Made by a program: the position numbers and the translations under genes. From the NCBI RefSeq assembly GCF_029892285.1, contig NZ_JARXVM010000023.1, forward strand, positions 28,098 to 92,097: 64,000 bases of DNA, read 5' to 3'. This DNA is from Rhizobium sp. SG_E_25_P2 (GTDB taxonomy: Bacteria > Pseudomonadota > Alphaproteobacteria > Rhizobiales > Rhizobiaceae). A model generated the notes under the pieces. It was not told the DNA's origin and made no database searches. It worked only from the letters and a program-made list of their open reading frames with translations. The first letter of the stretch is position 1; each line of letters opens with the position of its first letter. This document shows, in pieces, positions 1 through 8,164 of the stretch.

Positions 1-342
1 CAGTTCAGCAGCTTCGGCGACGAGCTTCTTCAGCATCACGCGCGGCGCCTGATCGACAGGCTTGTCGTCCATCACGCAATCGGCGGCGACCCAGGCCACA
101 TCCTTCTTCCAGGGCAGCTGGATGGCGGAGGCCGGGTCGGGCATAGCGAAGAGATCGGGATGGGCGGGCGTCAGATCAAGCCAGGTGGCGAAACCGGCAA
201 AGCCTGCGCCATCCTTCTGCATATCGGCGATCGCCTGGGTCGGCACGAGCTTGGCGCGCTGGGCGCCGAACAGGTCCGTATAGCTGATCATGAAATATTT
301 TACGCCGCGCTCCTTGGCCCAGCTTTCGAGATCTGATGTCAT
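1..342 (-). CDS. glnT: Type III glutamine synthetase family (GlnT/GmaS), N-terminal part
   Basis: Only the first 114 codons are in the window; the gene runs off the left edge. The fragment reads as the beta-grasp N-terminus of a GlnT/GmaS ligase: ERGVKYFMISYTDLFGAQRA near the start, then GFAGFATWLDLTPAHPD. Family members ligate ammonia or methylamine to glutamate with ATP, giving glutamine or gamma-glutamylmethylamide. ATG at 342 has AGGGGAA just upstream. It is the last visible gene of the glxBCD operon, the position gmaS holds in N-methylglutamate clusters. Glutamine synthetase and gamma-glutamylmethylamide synthetase cannot be told apart from this fragment. Family call is strong, substrate is not. 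Confidence 0.85.
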   Translation of the reverse strand, partial: MTSDLESWAKERGVKYFMISYTDLFGAQRAKLVPTQAIADMQKDGAGFAGFATWLDLTPAHPDLFAMPDPASAIQLPWKKDVAWVAADCVMDDKPVDQAPRVMLKKLVAEAAEL

Positions 343-374
343 GCAAGTTCCCCTATGTGAAGGCTCTCTGGCCC

Positions 375-836
375 TTAATCCTGCGGCTCGCACCGGACTT
401 CGGTGCGGACCGAATTGGCGATGAAGCATTCCTCATGCGCCAGATGATGCAAATCCTCGATCATCGACGCGTCCGGCGCATTGCCCTCCCAAGCGATGCG
501 GGGCCGGAGCGTCACGAGGCTGACCCAGAAGCGGCCGGCGGCGTTCTTTTCCATCACGCCTTCGGCCACATCTTCATAGCGGTTGACCACCAGTCCCCGC
601 TTTGCCGCGAAGTACAGGAAGGTCATCATATGGCAGGAGGACAGGCTGGCCACGAAGGCCTCTTCCGGATCCACCCCTGCCGGGTCGGAAAAACGGGGCA
701 CGACATGCGGCGATGACGAAGCCCTGAGAACCACACCGCCATCGAACGCCCAGGAATGGCCGCGACTGAAGCGGCTGTCCGAAAACACCTCGCTTTTTGC
801 GCGTTCCCAGAGGATCGTGGCGGTGTAGCTCGCCAT
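375..836 (-). CDS. OsmC/Ohr-family protein
   Basis: A 153-residue protein of OsmC length. The two family cysteines are visible: one in SLSSCHMMTFLYFAA near residue 68 and one in HEECFIANSVRTEV near residue 140. OsmC/Ohr proteins reduce organic hydroperoxides using this cysteine pair in the cytoplasm. ATG at 836 lies one base after the glxD stop, so the gene is almost certainly translated from the same mRNA. An OsmC gene between the FMN subunit and the synthetase suggests protection against peroxide from flavin chemistry, but that is inference. Whether it is OsmC or Ohr subtype is undecided. Confidence 0.85.
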   Translation of the reverse strand: MASYTATILWERAKSEVFSDSRFSRGHSWAFDGGVVLRASSSPHVVPRFSDPAGVDPEEAFVASLSSCHMMTFLYFAAKRGLVVNRYEDVAEGVMEKNAAGRFWVSLVTLRPRIAWEGNAPDASMIEDLHHLAHEECFIANSVRTEVRCEPQD

Positions 837-837
837 G

Positions 838-2166
838 TCAGAAACCGGCCTTGCCCGGATACCAGCTGGTGCCAGCCAGCGGCACCTGCGCCATGGCGGC
901 TGCTTCCATCGTCAGCGCGCAGAGATCTTCGGGCTCCAGATTGGTCAGCTTGTTCTTGCCGCAGGCGCGGGCAATCGTCTGGGCTTCCAGGGTCATGACC
1001 TTGAGATAGTTGGCCAGGCGACGACCAGCGACGATGGGATCGAGTCGGGCGGCGAGTTCCGGGTCCTGGGTGGTGATGCCGGCGGGATCCTTGCCCTCGT
1101 GCCAATCGTCATAGGCGCCGGCGGTCGAGCCGAGCTTCTGATATTCTTCTTCCCAATGCGGATCATTGTCGCCGATGGCGACGAGCGCTGCCGTGCCGAT
1201 GGCCACGGCGTCAGCGCCCAGCGCCAAGGCTTTCGCCACATCGGCGCCCGAGCGGATGCCGCCCGAAACGATCAGCTGCACCTTGCGATGCATGCCCAAA
1301 TCCTGCAGCGCCTGAACGGCGGGACGGATGCAGGCGAGCGTCGGCATGCCGACATTCTCGATGAACACGTCCTGGGTGGCGGCGGTGCCGCCCTGCATGC
1401 CATCGAGCACGACGACATCGGCGCCGGCTTTGACCGCAAGCGCGGTGTCGTAATAGGGGCGTGCGCCGCCGACCTTGATATAGATCGGCTTTTCCCAATC
1501 GGTGATTTCGCGCAGTTCCAGGATCTTGATTTCAAGATCGTCGGGGCCGGTCCAGTCGGGATGACGGCAGGCCGAGCGCTGGTCGATGCCCTTGGGCAGA
1601 TTGCGCATAGTGGCGACGCGATCGGAAATCTTCTGACCCAGCAGCATGCCGCCGCCGCCGGGCTTGGCGCCCTGGCCGACCACGACTTCGATGGCGTCGG
1701 CGCGACGCAAATCCTTTGGGTTCATGCCATAGCGCGAGGGCAGATACTGATAGACCAGCGTCTGCGAATGGCCGCGCTCCTCATCGGTCATGCCGCCATC
1801 GCCCGTGGTGGTGGAGGTGCCCGCAAGCGTCGCGCCGCGACCCAAGGCTTCCTTGGCGTTGCCGGACAATGCGCCAAAGCTCATGCCGGCAATGGTGATC
1901 GGCGTCTTCAGATGGATCGGCTTCTTTGCGAAACGCGTGCCGAGAACGACCGAGGTGTCGCATTTTTCGCGATAGCCTTCGAGCGGATAGCGCGAGATCG
2001 AAGCGCCCAGGAACAACAGGTCGTCGAAATGCGGCACCTTGCGCTTGGCGCCTGCGCCGCGGATATCATAGATGCCGGTCGCGGCCGCGCGGCGGATTTC
2101 CGCCAGCGTATAATCGTCGAAGGTCGCAGACTTGCGCGGCGGGGTATAGGGATTGTGATAGCTCAT
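838..2166 (-). CDS. glxD: FMN-binding glutamate synthase family protein (GlxD/MgsC)
   Basis: A 442-residue stand-alone version of the FMN/TIM-barrel domain of the glutamate synthase large subunit. Visible features are SFGALSGNAKEALGRGA, GQGAKPGGGGMLLG, the strand IYIKVGGARPYYD and phosphate-binding SGGIRSGADVAKALALGAD. In glutamate synthases this domain binds 2-oxoglutarate and reduces the iminoglutarate. With glxB and glxC it rebuilds a three-subunit GOGAT-like enzyme; the homologous MgsABC complex makes N-methylglutamate from methylamine donors. I chose ATG 2166 over a TTG at 2181 because GGCGAGGA precedes it at good spacing. It begins 15 bases after the glxC stop. Confidence 0.88.
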   Translation of the reverse strand: MSYHNPYTPPRKSATFDDYTLAEIRRAAATGIYDIRGAGAKRKVPHFDDLLFLGASISRYPLEGYREKCDTSVVLGTRFAKKPIHLKTPITIAGMSFGALSGNAKEALGRGATLAGTSTTTGDGGMTDEERGHSQTLVYQYLPSRYGMNPKDLRRADAIEVVVGQGAKPGGGGMLLGQKISDRVATMRNLPKGIDQRSACRHPDWTGPDDLEIKILELREITDWEKPIYIKVGGARPYYDTALAVKAGADVVVLDGMQGGTAATQDVFIENVGMPTLACIRPAVQALQDLGMHRKVQLIVSGGIRSGADVAKALALGADAVAIGTAALVAIGDNDPHWEEEYQKLGSTAGAYDDWHEGKDPAGITTQDPELAARLDPIVAGRRLANYLKVMTLEAQTIARACGKNKLTNLEPEDLCALTMEAAAMAQVPLAGTSWYPGKAGF

Positions 2167-2181
2167 CGTGATCCTCGCCAA

Positions 2182-2868
2182 TCAGTATGCGTCGGCATTG
2201 TCGATGTTGAAATTGTAGAGCTTGCGGGCGGAGCCGTAGCGCTTGAACTCTTCCGGCTTGACGTCGGTGACGCCGGCCTTGGCCAGGAGTTCGGCGAGCT
2301 TTTCGAGATGCTTGGGCTTCATGGTCTTCTCGATGCAATCGGCGCCCAGGCTTTTGACGGTTCCGCGCACGAACAGCTTCGCCTCATAGAGCGAATCGCC
2401 CAGCGCTTCGCCGGCGTCGCCGCAGACCACGAGATGTCCCGACTGGCCCATGAAAGCCGACATATGGCCGATGGAGCCATGCACGACGATGTCGATGCCC
2501 TTCATCGAGATGCCGCAGCGCGATGCGGCGTTGCCCTTGATGACCAGTAGACCGCCACGGCCAGTGGCTCCGGCATATTGGCTGGCGTCGCCCTCGATGA
2601 AGACGGCGCCGCTCATCATGTTTTCCGCAACGCCCGGGCCGGCCGAGCCGTGCACGGTGACGGTCCCGCCGTCATTCATGCCGGCGCAGTAATAGCCGAC
2701 CGAGCCCTTGATCTCGACGGTGACGGGACTGTCGATGCCGACAGCCACGGCATGATGGCCGCGCGGATTGATGACTTCGAAATTGGTGTCGTTGGCGCCG
2801 GCGGCGAGGCCGTGCAGCGCCTGATTGAGATCGCGCAGCGGCGTTTGCGACAGATCGAATACTGGCAT
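2182..2868 (-). CDS. glxC: GXGXG-domain glutamate synthase-like subunit (GlxC/MgsB)
   Basis: A 228-residue protein matching the right-handed beta-helix GXGXG domain found at the C-terminus of glutamate synthase. Repeated Gly-rich turns are plain: GSVGYYCAGMNDGGTVTV, SAGPGVAENMMSGAVFIEG, GATGRGGLLVIKG, MGQSGHLVVCGDAGEALGD. The domain is structural and holds the amidotransferase and FMN parts together. The ORF extends to 3024, but that extension overlaps the 3' end of glxB; ATG 2868 follows AGGAAAG and starts the conserved part. Middle gene of glxB-glxC-glxD. Confidence 0.87.
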   Translation of the reverse strand: MPVFDLSQTPLRDLNQALHGLAAGANDTNFEVINPRGHHAVAVGIDSPVTVEIKGSVGYYCAGMNDGGTVTVHGSAGPGVAENMMSGAVFIEGDASQYAGATGRGGLLVIKGNAASRCGISMKGIDIVVHGSIGHMSAFMGQSGHLVVCGDAGEALGDSLYEAKLFVRGTVKSLGADCIEKTMKPKHLEKLAELLAKAGVTDVKPEEFKRYGSARKLYNFNIDNADAY

Positions 2869-2905
2869 GGATTTCTTACTTTCCTGTCTTGAAGCGCGGA
2901 CGGGC

Positions 2906-3811
2906 TCAGGCCGCCTTGTCGTGATCCCAGAAATAGACGGTTGCCGGCTCTGGCTCCCAAACGCGGGCGTTCTCGATACCCGGCAGATTGACGAGCGCGC
3001 GGTATTCAGAGCCGAAGGCCACATATTGGTCCGTCTCGGCCATCACGGCGGGCTTGCAGGCGATGGGATCGCGCACCACGCCGAAACCGGACTTGGTGCC
3101 GACGACGAAGGTGAAGAAGCCATCGAGATCGTCGAGCGCGCCGGTCAGCGCCTCGCCGAGATCCTTGCCCTTGGCCATTTCGGCGGTCAGATAGGCGGCG
3201 GCGACTTCGGAATCGTTCTGGGTTTCGAAGCGCATGCCCTCGCGGATCAGTTCGCGGCGGAGATTGTTGTGGTTGGACAGCGAACCGTTATGCACCAGGC
3301 ATTGGTCGGCGCCGGTCGAGAAAGGGTGAGCGCCGAGCGTGGTGACCGCGCTTTCGGTGGCCATGCGGGTATGGCCGATGCCATGCGTGCCCTTCATGGC
3401 GCGCACGCCAAAACGTGCGACGACATCCTTGGGCAGTCCGACTTCCTTGTAGATCTCGACGCATTCGCCCGAGCCCATCAGCCTGATGTCAGGGCGGATC
3501 TCGTTGAGGATCTCGCGCATGCGCGGCAGATCCGCCTGGGCCACCTCGATCACCGCATGCGTGCTCTTGCGCACGACAGAGGCGGTGACGCCAGCCGTGG
3601 CGAGATCGGCGTCGAGGCCGGCGAAATCCGTCTCGGGCGAGGCCGATTGTACGGTGATCTTCGCTTTTCCGCTCGCCGCGCCGCCATAGATCGCGATGCC
3701 TGCTGAATCAGGGCCGCGATCGGTCATGGTGATCAGCATGTCCGAAAGCAGGGCGCCGAGTTCCGGCTCCAGGCTTTTGTCTTTGATGAAGAGGCCAACT
3801 ATGCCGCACAT
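2906..3811 (-). CDS. glxB: Class II glutamine amidotransferase (GlxB/MgsA)
   Basis: 301 residues beginning MCGIVG, so Cys2 becomes the N-terminal nucleophile of an Ntn-type glutaminase after Met removal. DRGPDSAGIAIY near residue 31 and GTHGIGHTRMATES carry the usual substrate-loop residues. It would release ammonia, or transfer an amino group, for the GlxC/GlxD partners that follow. It is the first gene of the structural operon and lies directly downstream of a good minus-strand promoter (3841-3869). Same order as mgsABC of N-methylglutamate methylotrophs and glxBCD of rhizobia. The real donor (glutamine or gamma-glutamylmethylamide) is not decidable here. Confidence 0.88.
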   Translation of the reverse strand: MCGIVGLFIKDKSLEPELGALLSDMLITMTDRGPDSAGIAIYGGAASGKAKITVQSASPETDFAGLDADLATAGVTASVVRKSTHAVIEVAQADLPRMREILNEIRPDIRLMGSGECVEIYKEVGLPKDVVARFGVRAMKGTHGIGHTRMATESAVTTLGAHPFSTGADQCLVHNGSLSNHNNLRRELIREGMRFETQNDSEVAAAYLTAEMAKGKDLGEALTGALDDLDGFFTFVVGTKSGFGVVRDPIACKPAVMAETDQYVAFGSEYRALVNLPGIENARVWEPEPATVYFWDHDKAA

Positions 3812-3840
3812 GGGTTCATTCTCCAGTTCCTATGTCTGGA

Positions 3841-3869
3841 GGAATATCACCCACATGAAATTAGTTCAA
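3841..3869 (-). promoter_or_regulatory. Putative sigma70 promoter of glxBCD
   Basis: On the minus strand TTGAAC (3869-3864) and TATTCC (3846-3841) are separated by 17 bases. The -35 region overlaps AGTTGAACT, a nearly symmetric 9-mer that could be an operator for the adjacent XRE-cupin regulator. Position about 30-60 bases upstream of the glxB ATG fits. Assigned by eye only. Confidence 0.45.
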
Positions 3870-3886
3870 CTGGTATGAAAGAAAAT

Positions 3887-4549
3887 TTACCGGCGTCCGC
3901 GCGCTTTTTCCGGGTAGGAAATGATAGAAAGATAACGAGCCGGCAGCTTGACGAGCACTTCCGGCCCGTGCGGCGCGTCAGCGTCGAAAAACAGGCTGTC
4001 GCCGGGGGCCATCGGATAGAGCCTGTCGCCATGGCGGTAGTGAACCTCGCCCTCCAGCATATAGAGAAACTCGAGGCCCTCGTGCTGGAAGGTCGGGAAG
4101 ACATCGGAATCGGTGGTCAGGGTGATCAGATAGGGCTCGACCACCACGCCCGACGTGTTGTTGCCGATATGGCCGAGCAGATTATACTGGTGCCCGGCGC
4201 GGGTTCCCCGGCGTTCGAGTTCCACCCCTTCGCCCGCCTTCACGAACATCGCGTTGCGGCTTTCCTCGAAGCGCCGGAAGAAGGCGGTCACCGGCACGCC
4301 CAGCGCCTGAGCCAGAGATTGCAACGTGGTGAGCGAAGGCGACGTGTTGCCGTTTTCGATCTTCGACAACATGCCCAGAGAAATTCCGGTCGCGCTGGCG
4401 AGATCCGAGCCGGTAATGCCCAGCTTCTTGCGCAATGTCCTGACTTCATGGCCGATGGCCCGTTCAAGATTGTTTTCTCGCGCATCTTCACGCACCGCAT
4501 GCGGATTTTGAAACGGCAAACCGTCATCGCCGGTTTCGACTGTCGTCAT
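3887..4549 (-). CDS. XRE-family transcriptional regulator with cupin sensor domain
   Basis: 220 residues. An HTH_3 domain spans about residues 30-95 (EVRTLRKKLGITGSDLASAT, then ISLGMLSKIENGNTSPSL). A C-terminal cupin barrel covers about 140-215 (EGLEFLYMLEGEVHYRHGD, MAPGDSLFFDADAPHGPE). This PuuR/SinR-like architecture is common in regulators of amine, polyamine and amino-acid catabolism, the cupin being the probable ligand sensor. It is encoded immediately upstream of glxB on the same strand, so control of the glx operon is likely. The ligand is unknown. Confidence 0.85.
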   Translation of the reverse strand: MTTVETGDDGLPFQNPHAVREDARENNLERAIGHEVRTLRKKLGITGSDLASATGISLGMLSKIENGNTSPSLTTLQSLAQALGVPVTAFFRRFEESRNAMFVKAGEGVELERRGTRAGHQYNLLGHIGNNTSGVVVEPYLITLTTDSDVFPTFQHEGLEFLYMLEGEVHYRHGDRLYPMAPGDSLFFDADAPHGPEVLVKLPARYLSIISYPEKARGRR

Positions 4550-4622
4550 TCCGCGAGCTTTCCGAATTTCCTCAAAGGAAAAATCCTAGCAGGAATACGC
4601 CGCCACAGGAAAGAGGGATTCG

Positions 4623-5585
4623 CTATTTTCGCACGCCGCTCGGACTCTCTCCATAAAGGCGCCGAAAAGCCCGCGAGAATTGCGATGCGCCTGAAAAGCC
4701 GCAGGCCAGCGCGATTTCCGCGATCTTCATCGGGCTTTGCCGGAGCAGCGAACGGCCGCGTTCGAGTCGGATGCGCAGATATTCCTGCTGGAAGCTGGAA
4801 TTGAGATTGGCCGCGAACAGCCGATCGAGATGGCGTTCGGAGACGCCGGCAAGCCGGGCCATTTCCGCGCGGCTGGTCGGTTCCTCCACCGAAGCCTCCA
4901 TGCGTTCGAGGACGGCGATCAGGCCGGCGTGACGGATGCCGTAGCGCGCCGCAGTCGAGGATCGTTGCGGCCCGGTGGGCGGATCGACGTGGCGGTGCAG
5001 GAACCAATCGCTGACCGCTCGGGCGAAATCTGGGCCATGGCGATCCTCGATCAATGCATGCATCAAATCGAGCGGCGCCACGCCGCCGCCGCAGGTGATG
5101 CGGTCGCGGTCGATAACGAAGCGGACCCGTTCGGGAATGAGGTCCGGCCAGCGCTCGCTCAGCGCCGCAGCGTGTTCCCAATGCACGGTGAATCGGCGAT
5201 CGGCGAGCAGGCCGGCCGCCGCCAGCAGGAAGGGGCCTCCCGAAATGCCGCCGAGCGCCAGTCCGGACCGCGCCATTCTGCGCAGAAACCCGACCAGGGC
5301 CACGTTGCCGAGATAGCGCGCCGGATCGCCGCCGGCCACGACCAGCAGAAGATCGAGTTCCAGCGCCGAGCGCGGCGGCGGCTCGATGGGCGCCAGCACG
5401 CCGACGGAGGATTGGGCCATTTCCGTGTCTGCGCCGAAGAAGCGCATTTCATACAGCGTTTTGCCAGCCAGGAGGTTTGCGGCGCGCAAGGGTTCGACCG
5501 CCGAGGCGAAGGACATCAACGCAAAGCCGGGCAGCAGCAGGAAGCCGATCCGGAAGGCGTCGTCGCGATCGTCCCGCCGCGTCAT
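4623..5585 (-). CDS. GlxA-family AraC-type transcriptional regulator
   Basis: 320 residues. The N-terminal 190 form a DJ-1/PfpI-like amidotransferase fold (FRIGFLLLPGFALMSFASAV, GLALGGISGGPFLLAAAGLL); the nucleophile position in that elbow is Ser, not Cys, so it is probably a sensor rather than an enzyme. The C-terminal AraC double helix-turn-helix covers about 225-318 (AEMARLAGVSERHLDRLFAA, IAEIALACGFSGASQFSRAF). GlxA-family proteins control catabolism of glycine betaine, carnitine, arginine and similar amines. The start overlaps the stop of the preceding CNB gene as TGATG, so the two are translationally coupled. Probable second regulator of the glx genes. Confidence 0.88.
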   Translation of the reverse strand: MTRRDDRDDAFRIGFLLLPGFALMSFASAVEPLRAANLLAGKTLYEMRFFGADTEMAQSSVGVLAPIEPPPRSALELDLLLVVAGGDPARYLGNVALVGFLRRMARSGLALGGISGGPFLLAAAGLLADRRFTVHWEHAAALSERWPDLIPERVRFVIDRDRITCGGGVAPLDLMHALIEDRHGPDFARAVSDWFLHRHVDPPTGPQRSSTAARYGIRHAGLIAVLERMEASVEEPTSRAEMARLAGVSERHLDRLFAANLNSSFQQEYLRIRLERGRSLLRQSPMKIAEIALACGFSGASQFSRAFRRLYGESPSGVRK

Positions 5586-6040
5586 CAGGTGAACCTCGCC
5601 GACAGGGCCTCCAGATCGGCGGTCAGCTTTGTGAAGTTCTCGCGCAGCCGCCGCTCCAGCGACACGGCCACGTCTGGATATTCCTCCAGCATGCGATGAA
5701 ACAGCGCCCTGGAAATGCGGATGACTTCACTCGCCTCCGCCGCCACGGCGGAAAATTGTCGTTCGACTTCCGCCACCATGGCGATTTCCGTTAGCATCGA
5801 TCCTGGACCCGCTTCGCCGGTCTTGTGCTCGCCGAGCGATGGCGAATAGCGGATGAGGTCGATGCGGCCGGTCGTCACCACATAGGCGCCGTCGGCGGCT
5901 TCTCCCTGTCGAAACAGGATGCGCCCGGGTTCGATGCGACGGCGCTCGGCGCCGAAAGCCAGAAGACGCAAATGATCTTCGCTCAGATCCCGGAAGATCG
6001 AGAGACGCTGGAACAGCGCGATATCGTCCTTGAGCGCCAA
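5585..6040 (-). CDS. Cyclic-nucleotide-binding-domain (Crp/Fnr-like) protein without DNA-binding domain
   Basis: 151 residues, essentially one cNMP-binding beta-roll: LFQRLSIFRDLSEDHLRLLA at the start, GRILFRQGEAADGAYVVTTG in the core, and a helical tail. The phosphate-binding cassette is degenerate (GPGSMLTEIAMVAEVERQFS), so cAMP binding is not assured. There is no C-terminal winged helix, so it is not a transcription factor by itself. It sits 13 bases downstream of the CenR-like regulator gene and overlaps the GlxA-family gene by one base. Possibly an accessory factor of the two-component regulator. Confidence 0.78.
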   Translation of the reverse strand: MALKDDIALFQRLSIFRDLSEDHLRLLAFGAERRRIEPGRILFRQGEAADGAYVVTTGRIDLIRYSPSLGEHKTGEAGPGSMLTEIAMVAEVERQFSAVAAEASEVIRISRALFHRMLEEYPDVAVSLERRLRENFTKLTADLEALSARFT

Positions 6041-6053
6041 AGCTTATCCTGCC

Positions 6054-6737
6054 TTACGGAATGATCTTGTAGCCGCCATTCTCGGTCACGAGAATTTCGG
6101 CATTGGACGGGTCACGCTCGATTTTCTGGCGCAGTCGGTAAACATGGGTTTCCAGCGTATGCGTGGTGACGCCGGAATTGTAGCCCCAGACTTCTTCCAG
6201 CAATTCGTCGCGGCTGACCGATTTCTGGCCGGCGCGGAACAGATAGCGGATGATCGCCGCTTCCTTCTCGGTCAACCGGATTTTCTTGCCGCCTTGATCG
6301 GTCAAGAGCTTCTGCGCCGGCTTGAACAGATAGGGGCCGACATTGAAGGTCGCGTCCTCGCTCTGTTCATATTGCCGGAGCTGGGCGCGTATGCGGGCGA
6401 GCAGCACCGCGAACCGGAAGGGCTTGGTGACGTAGTCATTGGCGCCAGCCTCGAGGCCCAAGATCGTGTCGGCGTCAGTGTCATGTCCCGTCAGCATGAT
6501 AATCGGGCTCTTGAAGCCGTTTTTGCGCAACAGTTTCACCGCCTCGCGGCCGTCCATGTCAGGCAGGCCGACATCCATGATCAGGAGATCGATCTGCTCG
6601 GACCGCGCGGTATGAACGCCCTTTGCCGCGGTGGCGTCCTCGACGACGCGGAATTCCTCGTAGAGCGACAATTGTTCGACGAGCGCTTCGCGAAGATCCT
6701 GGTCGTCATCCACGAGAAGAAGGGTGCGGGCGTTCAT
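6054..6737 (-). CDS. cenR: OmpR/PhoB-type response regulator, CenR-like
   Basis: 227 residues. Receiver domain 1-120 has acidic residues in LLVDDDQD, the phospho-acceptor Asp in LLIMDVGLPDMDG near residue 54, Thr in IIMLTGHD and Lys in DYVTKPF. The C-terminal winged helix is OmpR-type (LTEKEAAIIRYLFRAGQK, HTLETHVYRLRQKIERD). It resembles the CenR group, conserved regulators of cell envelope and division in alphaproteobacteria, more than ChvI or CtrA; that sub-assignment is from memory of the family. No histidine kinase gene is adjacent. First gene of a probable cenR-CNB transcript. Confidence 0.72.
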   Translation of the reverse strand: MNARTLLLVDDDQDLREALVEQLSLYEEFRVVEDATAAKGVHTARSEQIDLLIMDVGLPDMDGREAVKLLRKNGFKSPIIMLTGHDTDADTILGLEAGANDYVTKPFRFAVLLARIRAQLRQYEQSEDATFNVGPYLFKPAQKLLTDQGGKKIRLTEKEAAIIRYLFRAGQKSVSRDELLEEVWGYNSGVTTHTLETHVYRLRQKIERDPSNAEILVTENGGYKIIP

Positions 6738-6885
6738 GGCGTCGTTCTCTCATTTGCAACGAGTCAATCGATTGGTATGTCAGAATACGCAGCAAGGGCA
6801 AGGCCGGGGCGATTCCGCCTCTCCCTAGCTCCGGAAAAAACATCACCTGCAACACAAATCTCTGTGAAAATCGCGCCTGGAGCCG

Positions 6886-7419
6886 ATGATGCCGTCAAAA
6901 CCGCTCGCAGAAATCATCCTGCGTCCTCAGCCGGGCAATCCGCGCCGGGCGATCCTTCAGGCGGGACCACTCACTTTTTATGCCGCGCTGGGTCGCTCCG
7001 GCCGGTCAAGCCGCAAACGCGAGGGCGATGGCGCAACCCCGATCGCCGCAATGCGGATTCTCCACGGCTTCTATCGCCGCGACCATGGCGCGCCGCCGCC
7101 GTCCCGCCTGAAACTCATGCCCATCCGGCGCTGGATGTTGTGGTGCGACGCCCCCGGCGACGCCAATTATAACAGGCCCGTCCGCGCGCCGTTCAGGAAA
7201 AGCCATGAGCAGATGATGCGGAGCGACGGCCTCTACGACATCTGTCTCGTCCTGGATTGGAATGTGTCGAGCAGAAAGCAGGGGGCGGGTTCCGCCATTT
7301 TCTTTCATCTGGCCCGCTCCGGCTATAGTCCCACCGAAGGCTGCGTGGCGATCAGCCGCCGCGACATGGAGCGGCTGCTGCCGTTGATCGGGCCGCAGAC
7401 CGTGCTGCGCGTGCTCTGA
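6886..7419 (+). CDS. L,D-transpeptidase family protein (YkuD fold)
   Basis: 177 residues. The C-terminal half carries the YkuD active-site pattern: His in IFFHLARSGYSPTEGCVAIS with the nucleophilic Cys in TEGCVAIS. Such enzymes form 3-3 peptidoglycan cross-links or attach proteins to peptidoglycan, abundant chemistry in Hyphomicrobiales. No clear signal peptide is visible from either of the two adjacent ATGs (6886, 6889), so export is uncertain or uses a non-classical N-terminus. It is divergent from cenR, an envelope regulator, with 148 bases between them. Confidence 0.8.
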   Translation: MMPSKPLAEIILRPQPGNPRRAILQAGPLTFYAALGRSGRSSRKREGDGATPIAAMRILHGFYRRDHGAPPPSRLKLMPIRRWMLWCDAPGDANYNRPVRAPFRKSHEQMMRSDGLYDICLVLDWNVSSRKQGAGSAIFFHLARSGYSPTEGCVAISRRDMERLLPLIGPQTVLRVL

Positions 7420-7441
7420 TGTCCGGATTTTCGGAAGGCGC

Positions 7442-8014
7442 TCAGTCCTTCTTGGCGAGCGACTTCGGCCTCATGAATGTCTTGAGACGGCCCTTGCCTG
7501 GCTGGATCGCCGCCCAGTCCGCCGCGTCGAAATCGAAGACGGCCAACCCCGCAGTCGGATATTTCTCCAGCAGACGCTCGGCATGCTCGCCTTCGCGGGA
7601 GGCCAGCAGCAGGCGGGCGAGATCTTCGAGTCCGGGATTATGGCCGATGATCATCAAGCTGGAAACCGAGGCGTCGGTCTTGCGCAGCACCGCCAACATT
7701 GTGTCAGCGCTCGCCTCATAGATCCTGTCGTCGGTCTGCGCGCCGACGACTCCCGGCAGCAGTTTGCGGATCAGGGACCAGGTGTCCTGCGTGCGGCGCG
7801 CCGGCGACACCAGCACGACCTCCGGCGCCAGGCGCCGCTTGGCGAGATAGGCGCCCATCAGCGGCGCTGCGCGCCGGCCCCGATCGGCCAGCGGCCTGTT
7901 GATGTCGTCGACGCCGTCGGGCCAGGCCGATTTGGCATGGCGCAACAGGATCAAACGTTTGCAGGGCCGGCCCGCCGATCTGGCGGGCGACGTTTCGTCG
8001 GGAACCTGGGTCAT
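7442..8014 (-). CDS. SixA-like histidine phosphatase
   Basis: 190 residues of the histidine phosphatase superfamily. LILLRHAKSAW gives the RH motif (Arg25-His26), SPARRTQDTW the second Arg, and IIGHNPGLEDLARLLL the second catalytic His. SixA enzymes dephosphorylate phosphohistidine on phosphotransfer proteins; small relatives act on other phosphates. Convergent with the L,D-transpeptidase gene (22 bases apart), so no operon partner. Substrate not deducible. Confidence 0.85.
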   Translation of the reverse strand: MTQVPDETSPARSAGRPCKRLILLRHAKSAWPDGVDDINRPLADRGRRAAPLMGAYLAKRRLAPEVVLVSPARRTQDTWSLIRKLLPGVVGAQTDDRIYEASADTMLAVLRKTDASVSSLMIIGHNPGLEDLARLLLASREGEHAERLLEKYPTAGLAVFDFDAADWAAIQPGKGRLKTFMRPKSLAKKD

Positions 8015-8164
8015 GGATCGAATGTTCGGCTGCGCCTGAGGTTGGTTTGCGGGAAATAAAGCCTATATCCTGTCGCGTGGCAATGAGGCGCGCGTGCAGA
8101 TGCTGCGCCTTGTTCCGCGTCCCCGACGGCGGAGTCGATCCGGCGCACAGGTCAGGAGAACCCA

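Noticed and set aside
835..2550. Plus-strand ORF of 571 codons opposite glxD/glxC
   Set aside because: Antisense to two well-recognised genes, low-complexity Gly/Asp/Ala composition.
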